NCBI RefSeq assembly: GCF_001667925.1
Contig: NZ_LZJR01000084.1
Location: 62,001-126,000 of the forward strand
Direction: 5' to 3'
Source of the DNA: Mycobacterium sp. E2479
GTDB lineage: Bacteria > Actinomycetota > Actinomycetes > Mycobacteriales > Mycobacteriaceae
Length of the DNA: 64,000 nucleotides
Shown here piece by piece: positions 25,032 through 32,826 of the stretch; the first letter of the stretch is position 1, and every line of letters begins with the position of its first letter. The notes under the pieces are model-generated. The model searched no databases and had not been told where the DNA came from. It saw only the letters and a list, made by a program, of their open reading frames with translations. The translations under genes and the position numbers were made by a program.

Positions 25032-25514
25032 ATGGCCCGTCTCAACGTGCCGGCCGGCCCCGGCGGCGAAGCCGCCATGATCTGGACGCTACGGCCGCAA
25101 CTCGGTGAGATGGTCGAACGCATGATCCGCGGCGCGTATCAGCAGAGCATTCTGCCAGCGGACGAGCGGGAGTTGGCCAGGATGCGCATCGCGCAGATCA
25201 ACGATTGCGTTGCGTGTTCGGACTTCCGAGCTCAGTCGGTGTTGGATGCCGGCGTCACGCCGGAGCTCTACGACAACGTCGCCGCGTATGCCATCTACTC
25301 GGGATACACACCGCGCCAACGCCTTTGCATCGAGTACGCCGAACGCTTCGCCACCGACCACGCCTCGCTCGATGACGATTTCTTCCAACGACTTCGGGTC
25401 GAGTTCTCCGATGAGGAGATCCTGGATCTCACGCTGTGCGTTGCGGTCTTCCTCGGCCTGGGGCGCTCGTTGAGCGTGCTGGGCGTCGACCAGTCTTGCG
25501 CCATCGATCTCTGA
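25032..25514 (+). CDS. carboxymuconolactone decarboxylase / AhpD-like protein
   Basis: A 160-aa AhpD-fold helical protein with CVACSDFRA (about residue 61-69). The CxxC pair is intact, but the His that follows at CxxCxxxH in peroxidase-active AhpD is replaced (here CxxCSDF), so activity as a reductase is uncertain. The start is the second of two tandem ATGs (25029/25032); AGGAG upstream is better spaced for the second. It heads the plus-strand operon followed by the nitroreductase-like gene 21 bp downstream. The family includes gamma-carboxymuconolactone decarboxylases and alkylhydroperoxidases. Confidence 0.82.
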   Translation: MARLNVPAGPGGEAAMIWTLRPQLGEMVERMIRGAYQQSILPADERELARMRIAQINDCVACSDFRAQSVLDAGVTPELYDNVAAYAIYSGYTPRQRLCIEYAERFATDHASLDDDFFQRLRVEFSDEEILDLTLCVAVFLGLGRSLSVLGVDQSCAIDL

Positions 25515-25535
25515 TCACTCATCCGGAAGGAACCA

Positions 25536-26177
25536 ATGGACATCGCCACCGTCGACGAACTTTTGAGCACGACGCGGTCGGTTCGTAAACGCCTCGACCT
25601 GACCCGCCCGGTGGGTCGCGAGGTGATCCTGGAGTGCATCCAGCTGGCGATGCAAGCTCCCACGGCCAGCAACACGCAGGATTGGCGCTGGGTGGTCGTC
25701 ACCGATGCCGACAAGCGTGCCGCCATCGCCGAGATCTACCGGAGCATCGGCGCGCAGTACCTGGCGTACGCCGCCGACAACGCGAGCGACGCGCAAACAA
25801 GGCGGGTGTACCAGAGCGCCATGACCCTGACCGAGACGCTGGCCGACGTGCCTGTGCACGTCATTCCCTGCCTCAATCAGCGCATCGACACCGCGGAACC
25901 GGGCATCGCCGCGGCGGCCTGGGCGTCGATCATCCCCGCCGGCTGGAGCTTTCTGCTGGCGCTGCGCTCTCGCGGTCTGGGATCGGTGTGGACGACGATG
26001 CATCTGTTCAAGGAGCAAGAGGTCGCCGAACTGCTCGACATTCCGCCCACAGTCACGCAGGCCGCGCTGTTCCCCGTCGCCTACACGGTCGGCACCGACT
26101 TCCGGCCGGCCAAGCGGCCACCCGCGGAGACCATCACGTTCTGGAACAGTTGGATACCGGCTGACGGAGAAAGCTGA
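25536..26177 (+). CDS. nitroreductase-family flavoprotein
   Basis: A 213-aa FMN-binding protein of the nitroreductase fold. The FMN phosphate site TTRSVRKRL at the N-terminus, AMQAPTASNTQDWRWVVV (substrate/FMN loop) and the terminal LFPVAYTVGTDFRPAKR segment are clear. Members reduce nitro groups, quinones or enones with NAD(P)H, and some perform dehalogenation or flavin destruction. AAGGA precedes the ATG. It overlaps the next gene by one base (TGATG). In this cluster it may reduce a nitro- or enone-containing intermediate. Confidence 0.85.
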   Translation: MDIATVDELLSTTRSVRKRLDLTRPVGREVILECIQLAMQAPTASNTQDWRWVVVTDADKRAAIAEIYRSIGAQYLAYAADNASDAQTRRVYQSAMTLTETLADVPVHVIPCLNQRIDTAEPGIAAAAWASIIPAGWSFLLALRSRGLGSVWTTMHLFKEQEVAELLDIPPTVTQAALFPVAYTVGTDFRPAKRPPAETITFWNSWIPADGES

Positions 26178-26671
26178 TGCAGTCCTACACCGTGCGATTC
26201 CACGTCGATGCCCCGCCGAAGAAAGTCTGGCGAGTGCTGCATCCACCGGTGCCGCCGGACGCGCCCCGGCCGCGGGTTCTCAAATGGCCCACCGGCAGCA
26301 TGAAAATCCTCAACGAGGGCAACGAGGCCGGCGAAGGTCTGGTCCGCACCTGCGTCTACAAAGTGCCGAAGTATCTGCTGACCGGCGGAAGGGCGCGCTC
26401 GTGGGAGACCGTGACCGAGGCCGAGCTGAACAAGCTGTCGCGCTACACCGCGGTCGGTGCCCCGCTATGGTCACGCGCCGAGGGCTATCACCAACTCGAA
26501 GAGCAGCCCGATGGCACCACCGTGCTGACGTTCCACGAGACCTATCACGCCTATAACCCGGTGCTGCGCTTCTTTCTCGAACGGCCTGTCCACGCCAAGA
26601 TTTCCCGCGACAATCTCGAGACCTACGAGCGCGCGCTCAGTTACGCGGGCCGGGTGCGGCGGCTCGTTTAG
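26177..26671 (+). CDS. SRPBCC-like hypothetical protein
   Basis: A 164-aa protein with the SRPBCC start SYTVRFHVDAPPKKVWRVLHPP, central strands RARSWETVTEAELNKLSRYTAVGAPLW, and a C-terminal helix KISRDNLETYERALSYAGRVRRL. The two-base register overlap with the nitroreductase gene (TGATG) implies translational coupling. It ends the plus-strand operon of the cluster. It may bind or dehydrate the pathway intermediate, but the function is not established. Confidence 0.7.
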   Translation: MQSYTVRFHVDAPPKKVWRVLHPPVPPDAPRPRVLKWPTGSMKILNEGNEAGEGLVRTCVYKVPKYLLTGGRARSWETVTEAELNKLSRYTAVGAPLWSRAEGYHQLEEQPDGTTVLTFHETYHAYNPVLRFFLERPVHAKISRDNLETYERALSYAGRVRRLV

Positions 26672-26741
26672 GCTTTCTTTGTCGCCTCGCCGAGTCGCAA
26701 CGACATGAATTCGGTGCTTGACCCCGGTACCCTCGACCTCT

Positions 26742-27392
26742 ATGGATGGAGTACCTACCGTGGCGAGGTTGCTTGCTGCGAGCCTGATGGTCGCGGGCTG
26801 GGCCGCTTCCACGGTCGTCGCCAGCGCCGACCCGGACGAGACCGACGCACCGGCGCCCGGACCTGCACCGGCCGCTGCGCCGTCACCGGGGGCCCCGCCC
26901 GCGCCGGCAGCGCCGAAAACGTCCATCGACAAGGACGGCATCTACGCCGTGGGGACCGACATCGCACCGGGCATCTACAGCTCGGGCGGCCCCGCCGGCG
27001 ATACCGCCTGCTACTGGAAGCGGACCAACCCGGACGGCGGCATCATCGACAACGCGATGTCCAAAAAGCCGCAGGTAGTCCAGATCGATCCGGGCGACAA
27101 AGCGTTCAAGACTTCCGGCTGCCAGCCCTGGCAGCTGACGCCGGGCGCTGCTTTGCCCCCCTCGACGCCGCCCGCTGGGGTGCAGGGCACGCTTGGCATC
27201 CTCAACAGCCTGCTGGGTGGGGGCGCCCAGCGGGCGCCATCGGCTGCTCCGGCCCCGCAGGCGCCGGCCGTGGCTCCGGCTCCGCAGGCGCCGGCCGTAG
27301 CCCCAGCTCCCCAGGCGCCGGCCGCGTCACGGGCTCCGCAGGCGCCGCTTGCTCCGGCGACGTCGGCGCCCCCTCAAGTCGCACATTCCTGA
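26742..27392 (+). CDS. secreted Pro/Ala-rich repeat protein (Rv1906c-like)
   Basis: A 216-aa exported protein with a signal sequence VARLLAASLMVAGWAASTVVASA and Pro/Ala-rich linkers on both sides of a compact domain (SIDKDGIYAVGTDIAPGIYSSGG through SGCQPWQLTPG, with two Cys). The start is either the ATG at 26742 or the GTG at 26760. The C-terminal 45 residues contain three imperfect copies of APAPQAPAV-like repeats followed by PLAPATSAPP. The gene is at the position of Rv1906c (from memory). The central domain probably lies outside the membrane; function unknown. Confidence 0.75.
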   Translation: MDGVPTVARLLAASLMVAGWAASTVVASADPDETDAPAPGPAPAAAPSPGAPPAPAAPKTSIDKDGIYAVGTDIAPGIYSSGGPAGDTACYWKRTNPDGGIIDNAMSKKPQVVQIDPGDKAFKTSGCQPWQLTPGAALPPSTPPAGVQGTLGILNSLLGGGAQRAPSAAPAPQAPAVAPAPQAPAVAPAPQAPAASRAPQAPLAPATSAPPQVAHS

Positions 27393-27462
27393 TCGTCCTC
27401 GGTAGCGGCCGATGTGAAGTCGCCGCGACCCGCGGCGGCCCTGTTTTCGCTACCGTGGCGCC

Positions 27463-28431
27463 GTGGCGCATACGCAAGGGATTGTCGTCGTCGGTGCCGG
27501 CGTCAGCGGATTGACGTCGGCCATCTGTCTGGCCGAGGCCGGCCGGCCGGTACGGGTATGGGCCGCGACGACGCTGAAGCAGACGACCTCGGCGGTAGCC
27601 GGCGCCGTCTGGGCTCCCCCACGACCGGCCGAACGCGCCGCCGAGACGCTCAGATGGACCGAGCACTCGCTGCGAGTGTTCACCGATCTCGCCGGGGACC
27701 CCGACTCCGGTGTCCAGCTGGCACCCGCGCTGGCCGTCGGTGAGCTGACCGCGGGCGAAGCGATGTCGTCGGCGGCCCCGCTGATCCCCGATCTGCGACC
27801 GGCCGATCCGGCCGACATTCCCGAGGGCTTCGGTAGCGGATTTCGTGCGACCGTGCCGATGATCGACATGCCCCGTTACCTCGACTACCTGACTCGGCGG
27901 CTCGCGGCGGCCGGCTGCGAAGTCGAGGAGCATCCCGTGCGGTCGCTGTCCGAGGCCGCCGACGCCGCCGGAATGGTCGTCAACTGTGCCGGCCTCGCTG
28001 CGGGCGCGCTCACCGGTGACGACACCGTGCGGCCGCTGTTCGGCCAACATGTGGTGCTCACCAATCCCGGTCTGCGGCAATTGTTCTTGGAACTCAACAG
28101 CGGTCCGGAATGGACCTGTTACTTTCCCCATCCGCAGCGGGTGGTCTGCGGCGGCATCAGCGTCCCGGGCCGCTGGGACGCCACGGCCGACCCCGAGGTG
28201 ACCGAACGAATCCTGCAGCGCTGCCGCCGCGTAGAGCCGCGACTCAATGACGCCGACGTGGTCGAGGTCATCACTGGACTGCGCCCCGACCGTCCTTCGG
28301 TGCGCGTGGAAGCCGAGCCGCTGGGGCGGGCGCGGTGCATCCACAACTACGGTCACGGCGGCAACGGCGTCACGTTGTCCTGGGGTTGCGCGCGCGACGT
28401 GGTGCGCCTGGTCGATGGAGTAGCCGGGTGA
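27463..28431 (+). CDS. aao: D-amino-acid oxidase (DAAO family)
   Basis: A 322-aa flavoprotein with the FAD-binding start IVVVGAGVSGLTSAICLAEAG, the DAAO-type GAVWAPPR and MVVNCAGLAAGAL segments, RPDRPSVRVE and the final NYGHGGNGVTLSWGCA motif. It oxidises D-amino acids to keto acids with peroxide and ammonia release. The start codon is the GTG at 27463. The stop overlaps the GTG of the enoyl-CoA hydratase gene (GTGA), so both are co-translated. Position and length match aao (Rv1905c). Confidence 0.9.
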   Translation: MAHTQGIVVVGAGVSGLTSAICLAEAGRPVRVWAATTLKQTTSAVAGAVWAPPRPAERAAETLRWTEHSLRVFTDLAGDPDSGVQLAPALAVGELTAGEAMSSAAPLIPDLRPADPADIPEGFGSGFRATVPMIDMPRYLDYLTRRLAAAGCEVEEHPVRSLSEAADAAGMVVNCAGLAAGALTGDDTVRPLFGQHVVLTNPGLRQLFLELNSGPEWTCYFPHPQRVVCGGISVPGRWDATADPEVTERILQRCRRVEPRLNDADVVEVITGLRPDRPSVRVEAEPLGRARCIHNYGHGGNGVTLSWGCARDVVRLVDGVAG

Positions 28432-29210
28432 GCATCGATTACCGGCTGGACGAGCACATCGCCACCATCACGATCAATCGTCCCGAGACGCGAAACTCAT
28501 TGGACATGGCGCATTTTCGCGACTTGGCCCACGCGTGGGCGGCGTTCCGCGACGACGATCGGGCCTGGGTCGCCGTGATCACGGGGGTCGGGCGCGACTT
28601 CTGCACGGGAGCCGACCTCAAGAAATTCATCCCGGAACTCACCGGTGACCTCCCCAAGCCCCCGGGGTGGAACAAGGACGACGCCATCCACGCCGTCCTG
28701 CATCGGTTCCCGGTGTACAAGCCGATCGTCGCCGCCGTGAACGGGACGTGCGTCGCGGGCGGTTTCGAGATGCTGACGTCCACGGACGTGCGAGTTGCCG
28801 TCCCCGACGCGCGCTTCGCGGTGATGGAGCCCAAGCGCGGTCTCTTCGCCGGCGGCGGAAGCACCGTACGGCTGCCGAGGCAGATGCCCTACCCATTGGC
28901 CATGGAGCTGCTCTTGACGGCCGACATGGTGGACGCGGAACGAGCCCTTGCCATGGGACTGATCAATCGGGTGGTCCCGGCGGACAAACTGATGGACACC
29001 GCGTACGACTTCGCCGCGCGCATCGCGGTCAACGCGCCGCTCGCGGTGTTCGCCACGAAGCAGTCAGCCGTCGAAGGCCTGGCGCTCGACCTCACGTCGG
29101 CCTACGACAACGAAACCAGGCACAGCGACCGCGTTTTCGAGACCGAGGACGCGAAAGAAGGACCGCGCGCGTTCGCCGAGAAGCGGGCACCGCGGTGGCA
29201 GGCCCACTGA
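28428..29210 (+). CDS. enoyl-CoA hydratase/isomerase family protein
   Basis: A 260-aa crotonase-fold enzyme. The oxyanion-hole segments GRDFCTGADLKKF and NGTCVAGGFEMLTSTDVRVAV are present; catalytic Glu positions are not obvious in this subgroup (EPKRGLFAGGGSTVRLPRQM). It overlaps aao by four bases (GTGA), an unusual pairing for a D-amino-acid oxidase gene and not present in the H37Rv order I recall. It could act on an acyl-CoA derived from the keto acid, but that is speculation. Confidence 0.85.
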   Translation: MSIDYRLDEHIATITINRPETRNSLDMAHFRDLAHAWAAFRDDDRAWVAVITGVGRDFCTGADLKKFIPELTGDLPKPPGWNKDDAIHAVLHRFPVYKPIVAAVNGTCVAGGFEMLTSTDVRVAVPDARFAVMEPKRGLFAGGGSTVRLPRQMPYPLAMELLLTADMVDAERALAMGLINRVVPADKLMDTAYDFAARIAVNAPLAVFATKQSAVEGLALDLTSAYDNETRHSDRVFETEDAKEGPRAFAEKRAPRWQAH

Positions 29211-29214
29211 GCCG

Positions 29215-29604
29215 TCAGGCGCCGGCGCGCCGAATCACCAAGGACAGCAACCAACTAACGATGGACAATACGATCGCGGCCCAGATCGCGGTCCACCAAA
29301 AGTGATCGATGTGCAGCCCCCAGTGCGTGGTGTGTTCGGTGATCCGTGCAGTGATCCACAGCATCAGCGCGTTGACGACAACATGGAACAGGCCGAGCGT
29401 CAGGATGTACAGCGGGATCGACAAGATCTGGACGATCGGCTTGATGAACGCGTTGACCAGACCGAAGATCACCGCGACAACGAAGATGATGCCGACTCGC
29501 TCCGGCTTCGTATCGCCGCCCACGAAGCTCAGGCCATGCACGAACAGGGTGACGATCCACAACGCGAGTCCGGTCAACGCGGCGCGCAACAGAAAAGGGC
29601 CCAT
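29215..29604 (-). CDS. phage-holin-superfamily-IV-like membrane protein
   Basis: A 129-aa protein with four predicted membrane helices, starting at the ATG at 29604 (MGPFLLRAALTGLALWIV); the longer upstream frame is Arg-rich. VALVFG/VNAFIKPIVQILSIPLYILTLGLF-type segments are the hallmark of the holin superfamily IV / YvlD family. Position and length resemble Rv1903. The gene is convergent with the enoyl-CoA hydratase gene. It is probably a chromosomal membrane protein, not a phage holin. Confidence 0.8.
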   Translation of the reverse strand: MGPFLLRAALTGLALWIVTLFVHGLSFVGGDTKPERVGIIFVVAVIFGLVNAFIKPIVQILSIPLYILTLGLFHVVVNALMLWITARITEHTTHWGLHIDHFWWTAIWAAIVLSIVSWLLSLVIRRAGA

Positions 29605-29802
29605 GCAACGCATCCTGCCAGCCGGGCGCCCAAAGGGTAAGCGCAAATCGGCGCGACCGATGCAGCGCTGCCCGGGACGCGGAACCGGGGAGCCGCGCGG
29701 TTTCGTGGCCAAACCCCCGGTGTTTCCCGAGCGACGCGCCGAGAACGTTGCCGCCCAACATGATTGAGAAGCGCGTCACTCAATGACCGTGCCGCGTCTC
29801 GC

Positions 29803-31134
29803 TCAGTCGGCGGCGGACGCGGGTGGTTTCACGATCACGATGGGCAACGGTCGGTTCGCTGGAGTGGTGACGCCCATGGAGCGCCCTCCCACGCTCATTC
29901 CGGTCAATCCGCGTCCCGCCATGCCCGCCAGGGCCATTTCGCTGAGCAGACCTTCCTCGGCCCCTGCCGCGGCAGGGGCGGCAAGCAGGCTGCTACTCGG
30001 CAACGCCTGGGTGGCAAGCGCGATCTCCGGCGCGGTGGTGGTCCATCCGTAGGGGACGGATAGTGCCCCGACCGACGACGCCTGGTTCAGCCCCGCCGAG
30101 ACCGCGCCACCCAGGCTGGTTGAGCCCAGTGGGCTGACTGCGGTGGCGAGCCCCGCTTCGAGCGATTCCGCTCCCGCCGCTGCGCCTTCGGCCGCGACCT
30201 CGCCGGCGCTCGCGGCGCCGGCGGAGCCCGCCATGCCGGCGGAGCCCGCCATGCCGGCGAAGTCGGTCATGGTGCCGAGGTAGTTGCCCGGCATGTAGAA
30301 CCCTGACGAGAAGACGCTGTTCACCAGGTTGCTGTTGAGGAAAGCCCCCAACGGAGAGCCATCGGTTCCGGCCAGGAAACTCAGGATCCCGCTCGGGGTC
30401 GAGAAGTCGGATGCGCCCATTCCCAACCAGTCGCTCATTCCGGGTGTGAACGACGACGCCAACGAGTTGGGTGTCGCGAGGCTCTGGAGCGTCGTCGGCA
30501 CCGCCGTCTGCAGTTGCGCTAGTTCCGTCTGCGTGTTCGCCGCCGCCGAGGAGGCGATGGCCTTGGTGACCGCGTCGGCCTGCGCGGCCCGCCCTGCAGC
30601 AGTGGTGGACGGCGTTGGCGGGGTGAACGGTGTAACCGTTGAGGCGAGTGCCGAATCGGCGGCGTAGCCGTACATGCTGGCGGCGTCCTGGGCCCACATT
30701 TCACCGTAGGCGGCTTCCGTGGCCGCGATGGCTGCGGTGTTCTGGCCCACGAAGTTGGTCGCAATCAGCGACATCAGCAGGGATCGGTTGGCCGCGATCA
30801 CCGCAGGAGGCACCGTCGCGGCGAATGCGGTTTCAAACGCGACCGCCGCCGCGGTGGCCTGCGCGGCAGTCTGCTCGGCCCGGGCGGCGGTGTCGCTCAT
30901 CCACGCTGTAAAGGGCGTGGCCGCGGCAGCCATCGATGCCGACGCCGAACCGTGCCACTGATCGATGAGCCGCGCGATCACCGAGCTCTGGGACAGTGCC
31001 ATCGACCGCAGCTCCGCGGCGAGCCCTTTCCAGGCCACCGCGGCGGCCATCAGCGGGCCCGAACCCGCTCCGGAATACATGCGCCCAGAGTTGATTTCGG
31101 GCGGCAACAGGCCAAAATCCACCAATGCGGTCAT
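29803..31134 (-). CDS. PPE-family protein, SVP-type, under a cobalamin riboswitch
   Basis: A 443-aa PPE protein. Residues 1-180 form the conserved PPE domain ([58 protein letters not shown]). The C-terminal GALSVPYGW (about residue 367) places it in the SVP subfamily. No PE partner lies upstream; instead a 30-codon uORF overlaps the start codon (ATGA) and a B12 riboswitch lies further upstream. The protein is probably exported by a type VII system to the outer envelope. A link to cobalamin or cobalt handling is inferred from the riboswitch only. Confidence 0.9.
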   Translation of the reverse strand: MTALVDFGLLPPEINSGRMYSGAGSGPLMAAAVAWKGLAAELRSMALSQSSVIARLIDQWHGSASASMAAAATPFTAWMSDTAARAEQTAAQATAAAVAFETAFAATVPPAVIAANRSLLMSLIATNFVGQNTAAIAATEAAYGEMWAQDAASMYGYAADSALASTVTPFTPPTPSTTAAGRAAQADAVTKAIASSAAANTQTELAQLQTAVPTTLQSLATPNSLASSFTPGMSDWLGMGASDFSTPSGILSFLAGTDGSPLGAFLNSNLVNSVFSSGFYMPGNYLGTMTDFAGMAGSAGMAGSAGAASAGEVAAEGAAAGAESLEAGLATAVSPLGSTSLGGAVSAGLNQASSVGALSVPYGWTTTAPEIALATQALPSSSLLAAPAAAGAEEGLLSEMALAGMAGRGLTGMSVGGRSMGVTTPANRPLPIVIVKPPASAAD

Positions 31135-31223
31135 GACTGACGCCTCGTCCGGTCAGTCCCGAGTCCGTGGTCGGTCGAGCCGGGTGCGGCAAGGATGGTG
31201 AGGGTGAACGGCGGCTGTTTCAT
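31131..31223 (-). CDS. 30-aa uORF translationally coupled to the PPE gene
   Basis: The frame begins at the ATG at 31223 ([20 protein letters not shown]...) with AAGGA six bases upstream (31234-31230 on the minus strand), the best ribosome site in the leader. Its TGA (31133-31131) overlaps the PPE ATG as ATGA. The PPE gene itself has only a weak GAGG. Expression of the PPE therefore very likely depends on translating this uORF. I recall that an essential uORF was described upstream of ppe2 in M. tuberculosis, also under a B12 riboswitch. The peptide itself has no recognisable function. Confidence 0.7.
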   Translation of the reverse strand: MKQPPFTLTILAAPGSTDHGLGTDRTRRQS

Positions 31224-31387
31224 CAATCGTCCTTCGATACGACGGGGGTTGCTCGTCGCTCCAAAGACGTTCAGCCGCAGACTCGATCAGCGCAGCGATA
31301 GATCGGCATCGCAGCTGTCCTGCCAACGGCCATCTGCCCAATCCACGAGGCGACGCGCACGCCGGACGCGGCGCGTCCGGCACAACT

Positions 31388-31590
31388 GGCAGGTCTTCGG
31401 ACTCGCAGGCACACACCGAGAACGGTGTTCCTAATGGCCGTCGCTTCCCAGTCTTTGGACCAGTGCCGATGACGGCGGTCGTTCCTGCATACCGCTGCGG
31501 GACAGTCCCGGATTCACACCGGGTTCCCTCTCACGATGGGCCCATACCGGCGCCCCCGCTCGATGCCGGGGTCAAGTGGCCCCGGCAAAC
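31388..31590 (-). promoter_or_regulatory. cobalamin (B12) riboswitch
   Basis: Read on the minus strand, the leader carries the B12 aptamer landmarks in order: GAGAGGGAACCCGGTGTGAA (about 31532-31513), GACTGTCCCGC (P6 side), GGCACTGG (31467-31460), CTGGGAAGCG (31451-31442), and the 3' end GAGTCCGAAGACCTGCC (31404-31388). A perfect 8-bp hairpin TGCCGGGG/CCCCGGCA lies just before the core. A -10 box TAATGT (31610-31605) places the transcription start near 31597. From the aptamer end to the uORF ATG is 164 bases, ample room for an expression platform. Cobalamin riboswitches usually turn expression off when B12 is present. Confidence 0.9.
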
Positions 31591-31682
31591 CAACTGCGCG
31601 GAGAACATTACCTCAACGGCGCCCGAGTCTGAGCATTCACCAAGTCGAGTTTGACCCGAAGGCTGAACCCGGGTAGGGCCGC

Positions 31683-32750
31683 TCAGTTCAGGTGGTAGAA
31701 GCGCTGCGCGTTCAGGCCACCGATCTTTTCGCGGGAGCCGTCGCTGATGTCGCTTCGGGTGCGCAGGTGCTTGGTGCTCTCCGGCCACTCCCCGTCCCAG
31801 TGCGGGTAGTCGCTGGCAAACATGATGAAATCGTCGCCCAGCACGTCGATCACGCCGGGCAGGATCGGTTCCTCCGGCTCGCACGTCACCCAGATGTTGC
31901 CCGCAGCCAGATAGTCGTGCGGATCGCGACGCCAGCCGCGTTCCACCCAGTCGCCGCGCTTCTCGTAATGCTCGTGCAGCCGATCCATGAAGAACGGCAC
32001 CCAGCCCGCGCCCGCCTCGAGGAACGCGACCCGCAACTCGGGGTGTCGCTCGAAGACGCCGCCGGAGACCATCGCGGTCATGGCGGTCATCTGATCGAAC
32101 GGAAAGCTGATGCAGTGCACCTGGATGTAGTTCGTGAACCGGTCCACACCGATCTTGGGCAGGTGGATGCCCGGCGCGCCATGCACACCCAACGGCATGC
32201 CCAGGTCGACGGCGGCGGCATAGAACGGGTCGAGGTCGGGATGGTCGAGGTTGCGGCTCTTGAGCGCCGGCGGCACCAACGTCGCAATCAGGCCAAGCTC
32301 TTTGGCTTCGGTCATGACGTCGATAGCCGCCCGGCCGTGCTCGATCGGTGTCACCGCGACGCCGCGCAACCGGCCGCCCGACGAGGCGCAGTAATCTGCG
32401 ATCCACTGGTTGTACAGCCGCGAGAATCCCGCGGCGAAGTCCGGATCCTCGAGACTGGGTGCGCAGAGCCCCATGCTCGGGTAGAGCACCATCGTGTCGA
32501 TGTAGTCGCGATCCGCGTCGCCCAGCACGCCCTCGGGTGAACGGCAATTGATGTCGGGAGCCTTACTGATCCCATGCTCGGGTGGGCAACCCGCGCCCGG
32601 GCCAGTGTCCTCGGGGTAGTTGCGCCCCTCGAGCGTCAACCCCGGCCGGCCGTCCGTAGCGAGCTTGACGTGCTGCGGCCATCGTTTGATCGCTTCGATT
32701 GCCAGCGAGGAATTCTCCGCTACATGCCCGTCGGCGTCGATGATCCGCAT
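31683..32750 (-). CDS. amidohydrolase-2 family (ACMSD-like) TIM-barrel hydrolase
   Basis: A 355-aa protein starting at the ATG at 32750 ([10 protein letters not shown]); the 28 residues upstream in the frame overlap the divergent promoter and look random. The metal site is DADGH at the N-terminus; further ligands are His in [12 protein letters not shown] and Asp in [13 protein letters not shown]. The family (ACMSD/LigW/amidohydrolase 2) decarboxylates or hydrolyses carboxylic intermediates of aromatic degradation. It is divergent from the MFS transporter gene, with 76 bp between the starts, so substrate import and metabolism may be linked. Confidence 0.83.
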   Translation of the reverse strand: MRIIDADGHVAENSSLAIEAIKRWPQHVKLATDGRPGLTLEGRNYPEDTGPGAGCPPEHGISKAPDINCRSPEGVLGDADRDYIDTMVLYPSMGLCAPSLEDPDFAAGFSRLYNQWIADYCASSGGRLRGVAVTPIEHGRAAIDVMTEAKELGLIATLVPPALKSRNLDHPDLDPFYAAAVDLGMPLGVHGAPGIHLPKIGVDRFTNYIQVHCISFPFDQMTAMTAMVSGGVFERHPELRVAFLEAGAGWVPFFMDRLHEHYEKRGDWVERGWRRDPHDYLAAGNIWVTCEPEEPILPGVIDVLGDDFIMFASDYPHWDGEWPESTKHLRTRSDISDGSREKIGGLNAQRFYHLN

Positions 32751-32826
32751 GTATCCGGAACTTACTCTCGGCGTACGCATGGTGAAACAAGTCGCGCCGG
32801 CGCGCTGGGTAAGCCACGATGCTGTC

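Noticed and set aside
29215..29604. Prophage holin
   Set aside because: The holin-superfamily-IV name fits, but there are no phage genes nearby and the gene is syntenic with Rv1903.
32779..32826. Longer NanT start at the ATG at 32779
   Set aside because: The extra 16 residues ([10 protein letters not shown]...) are not conserved in style with the transporter N-terminus; the GTG at 32827 gives the expected start, although this is not certain.
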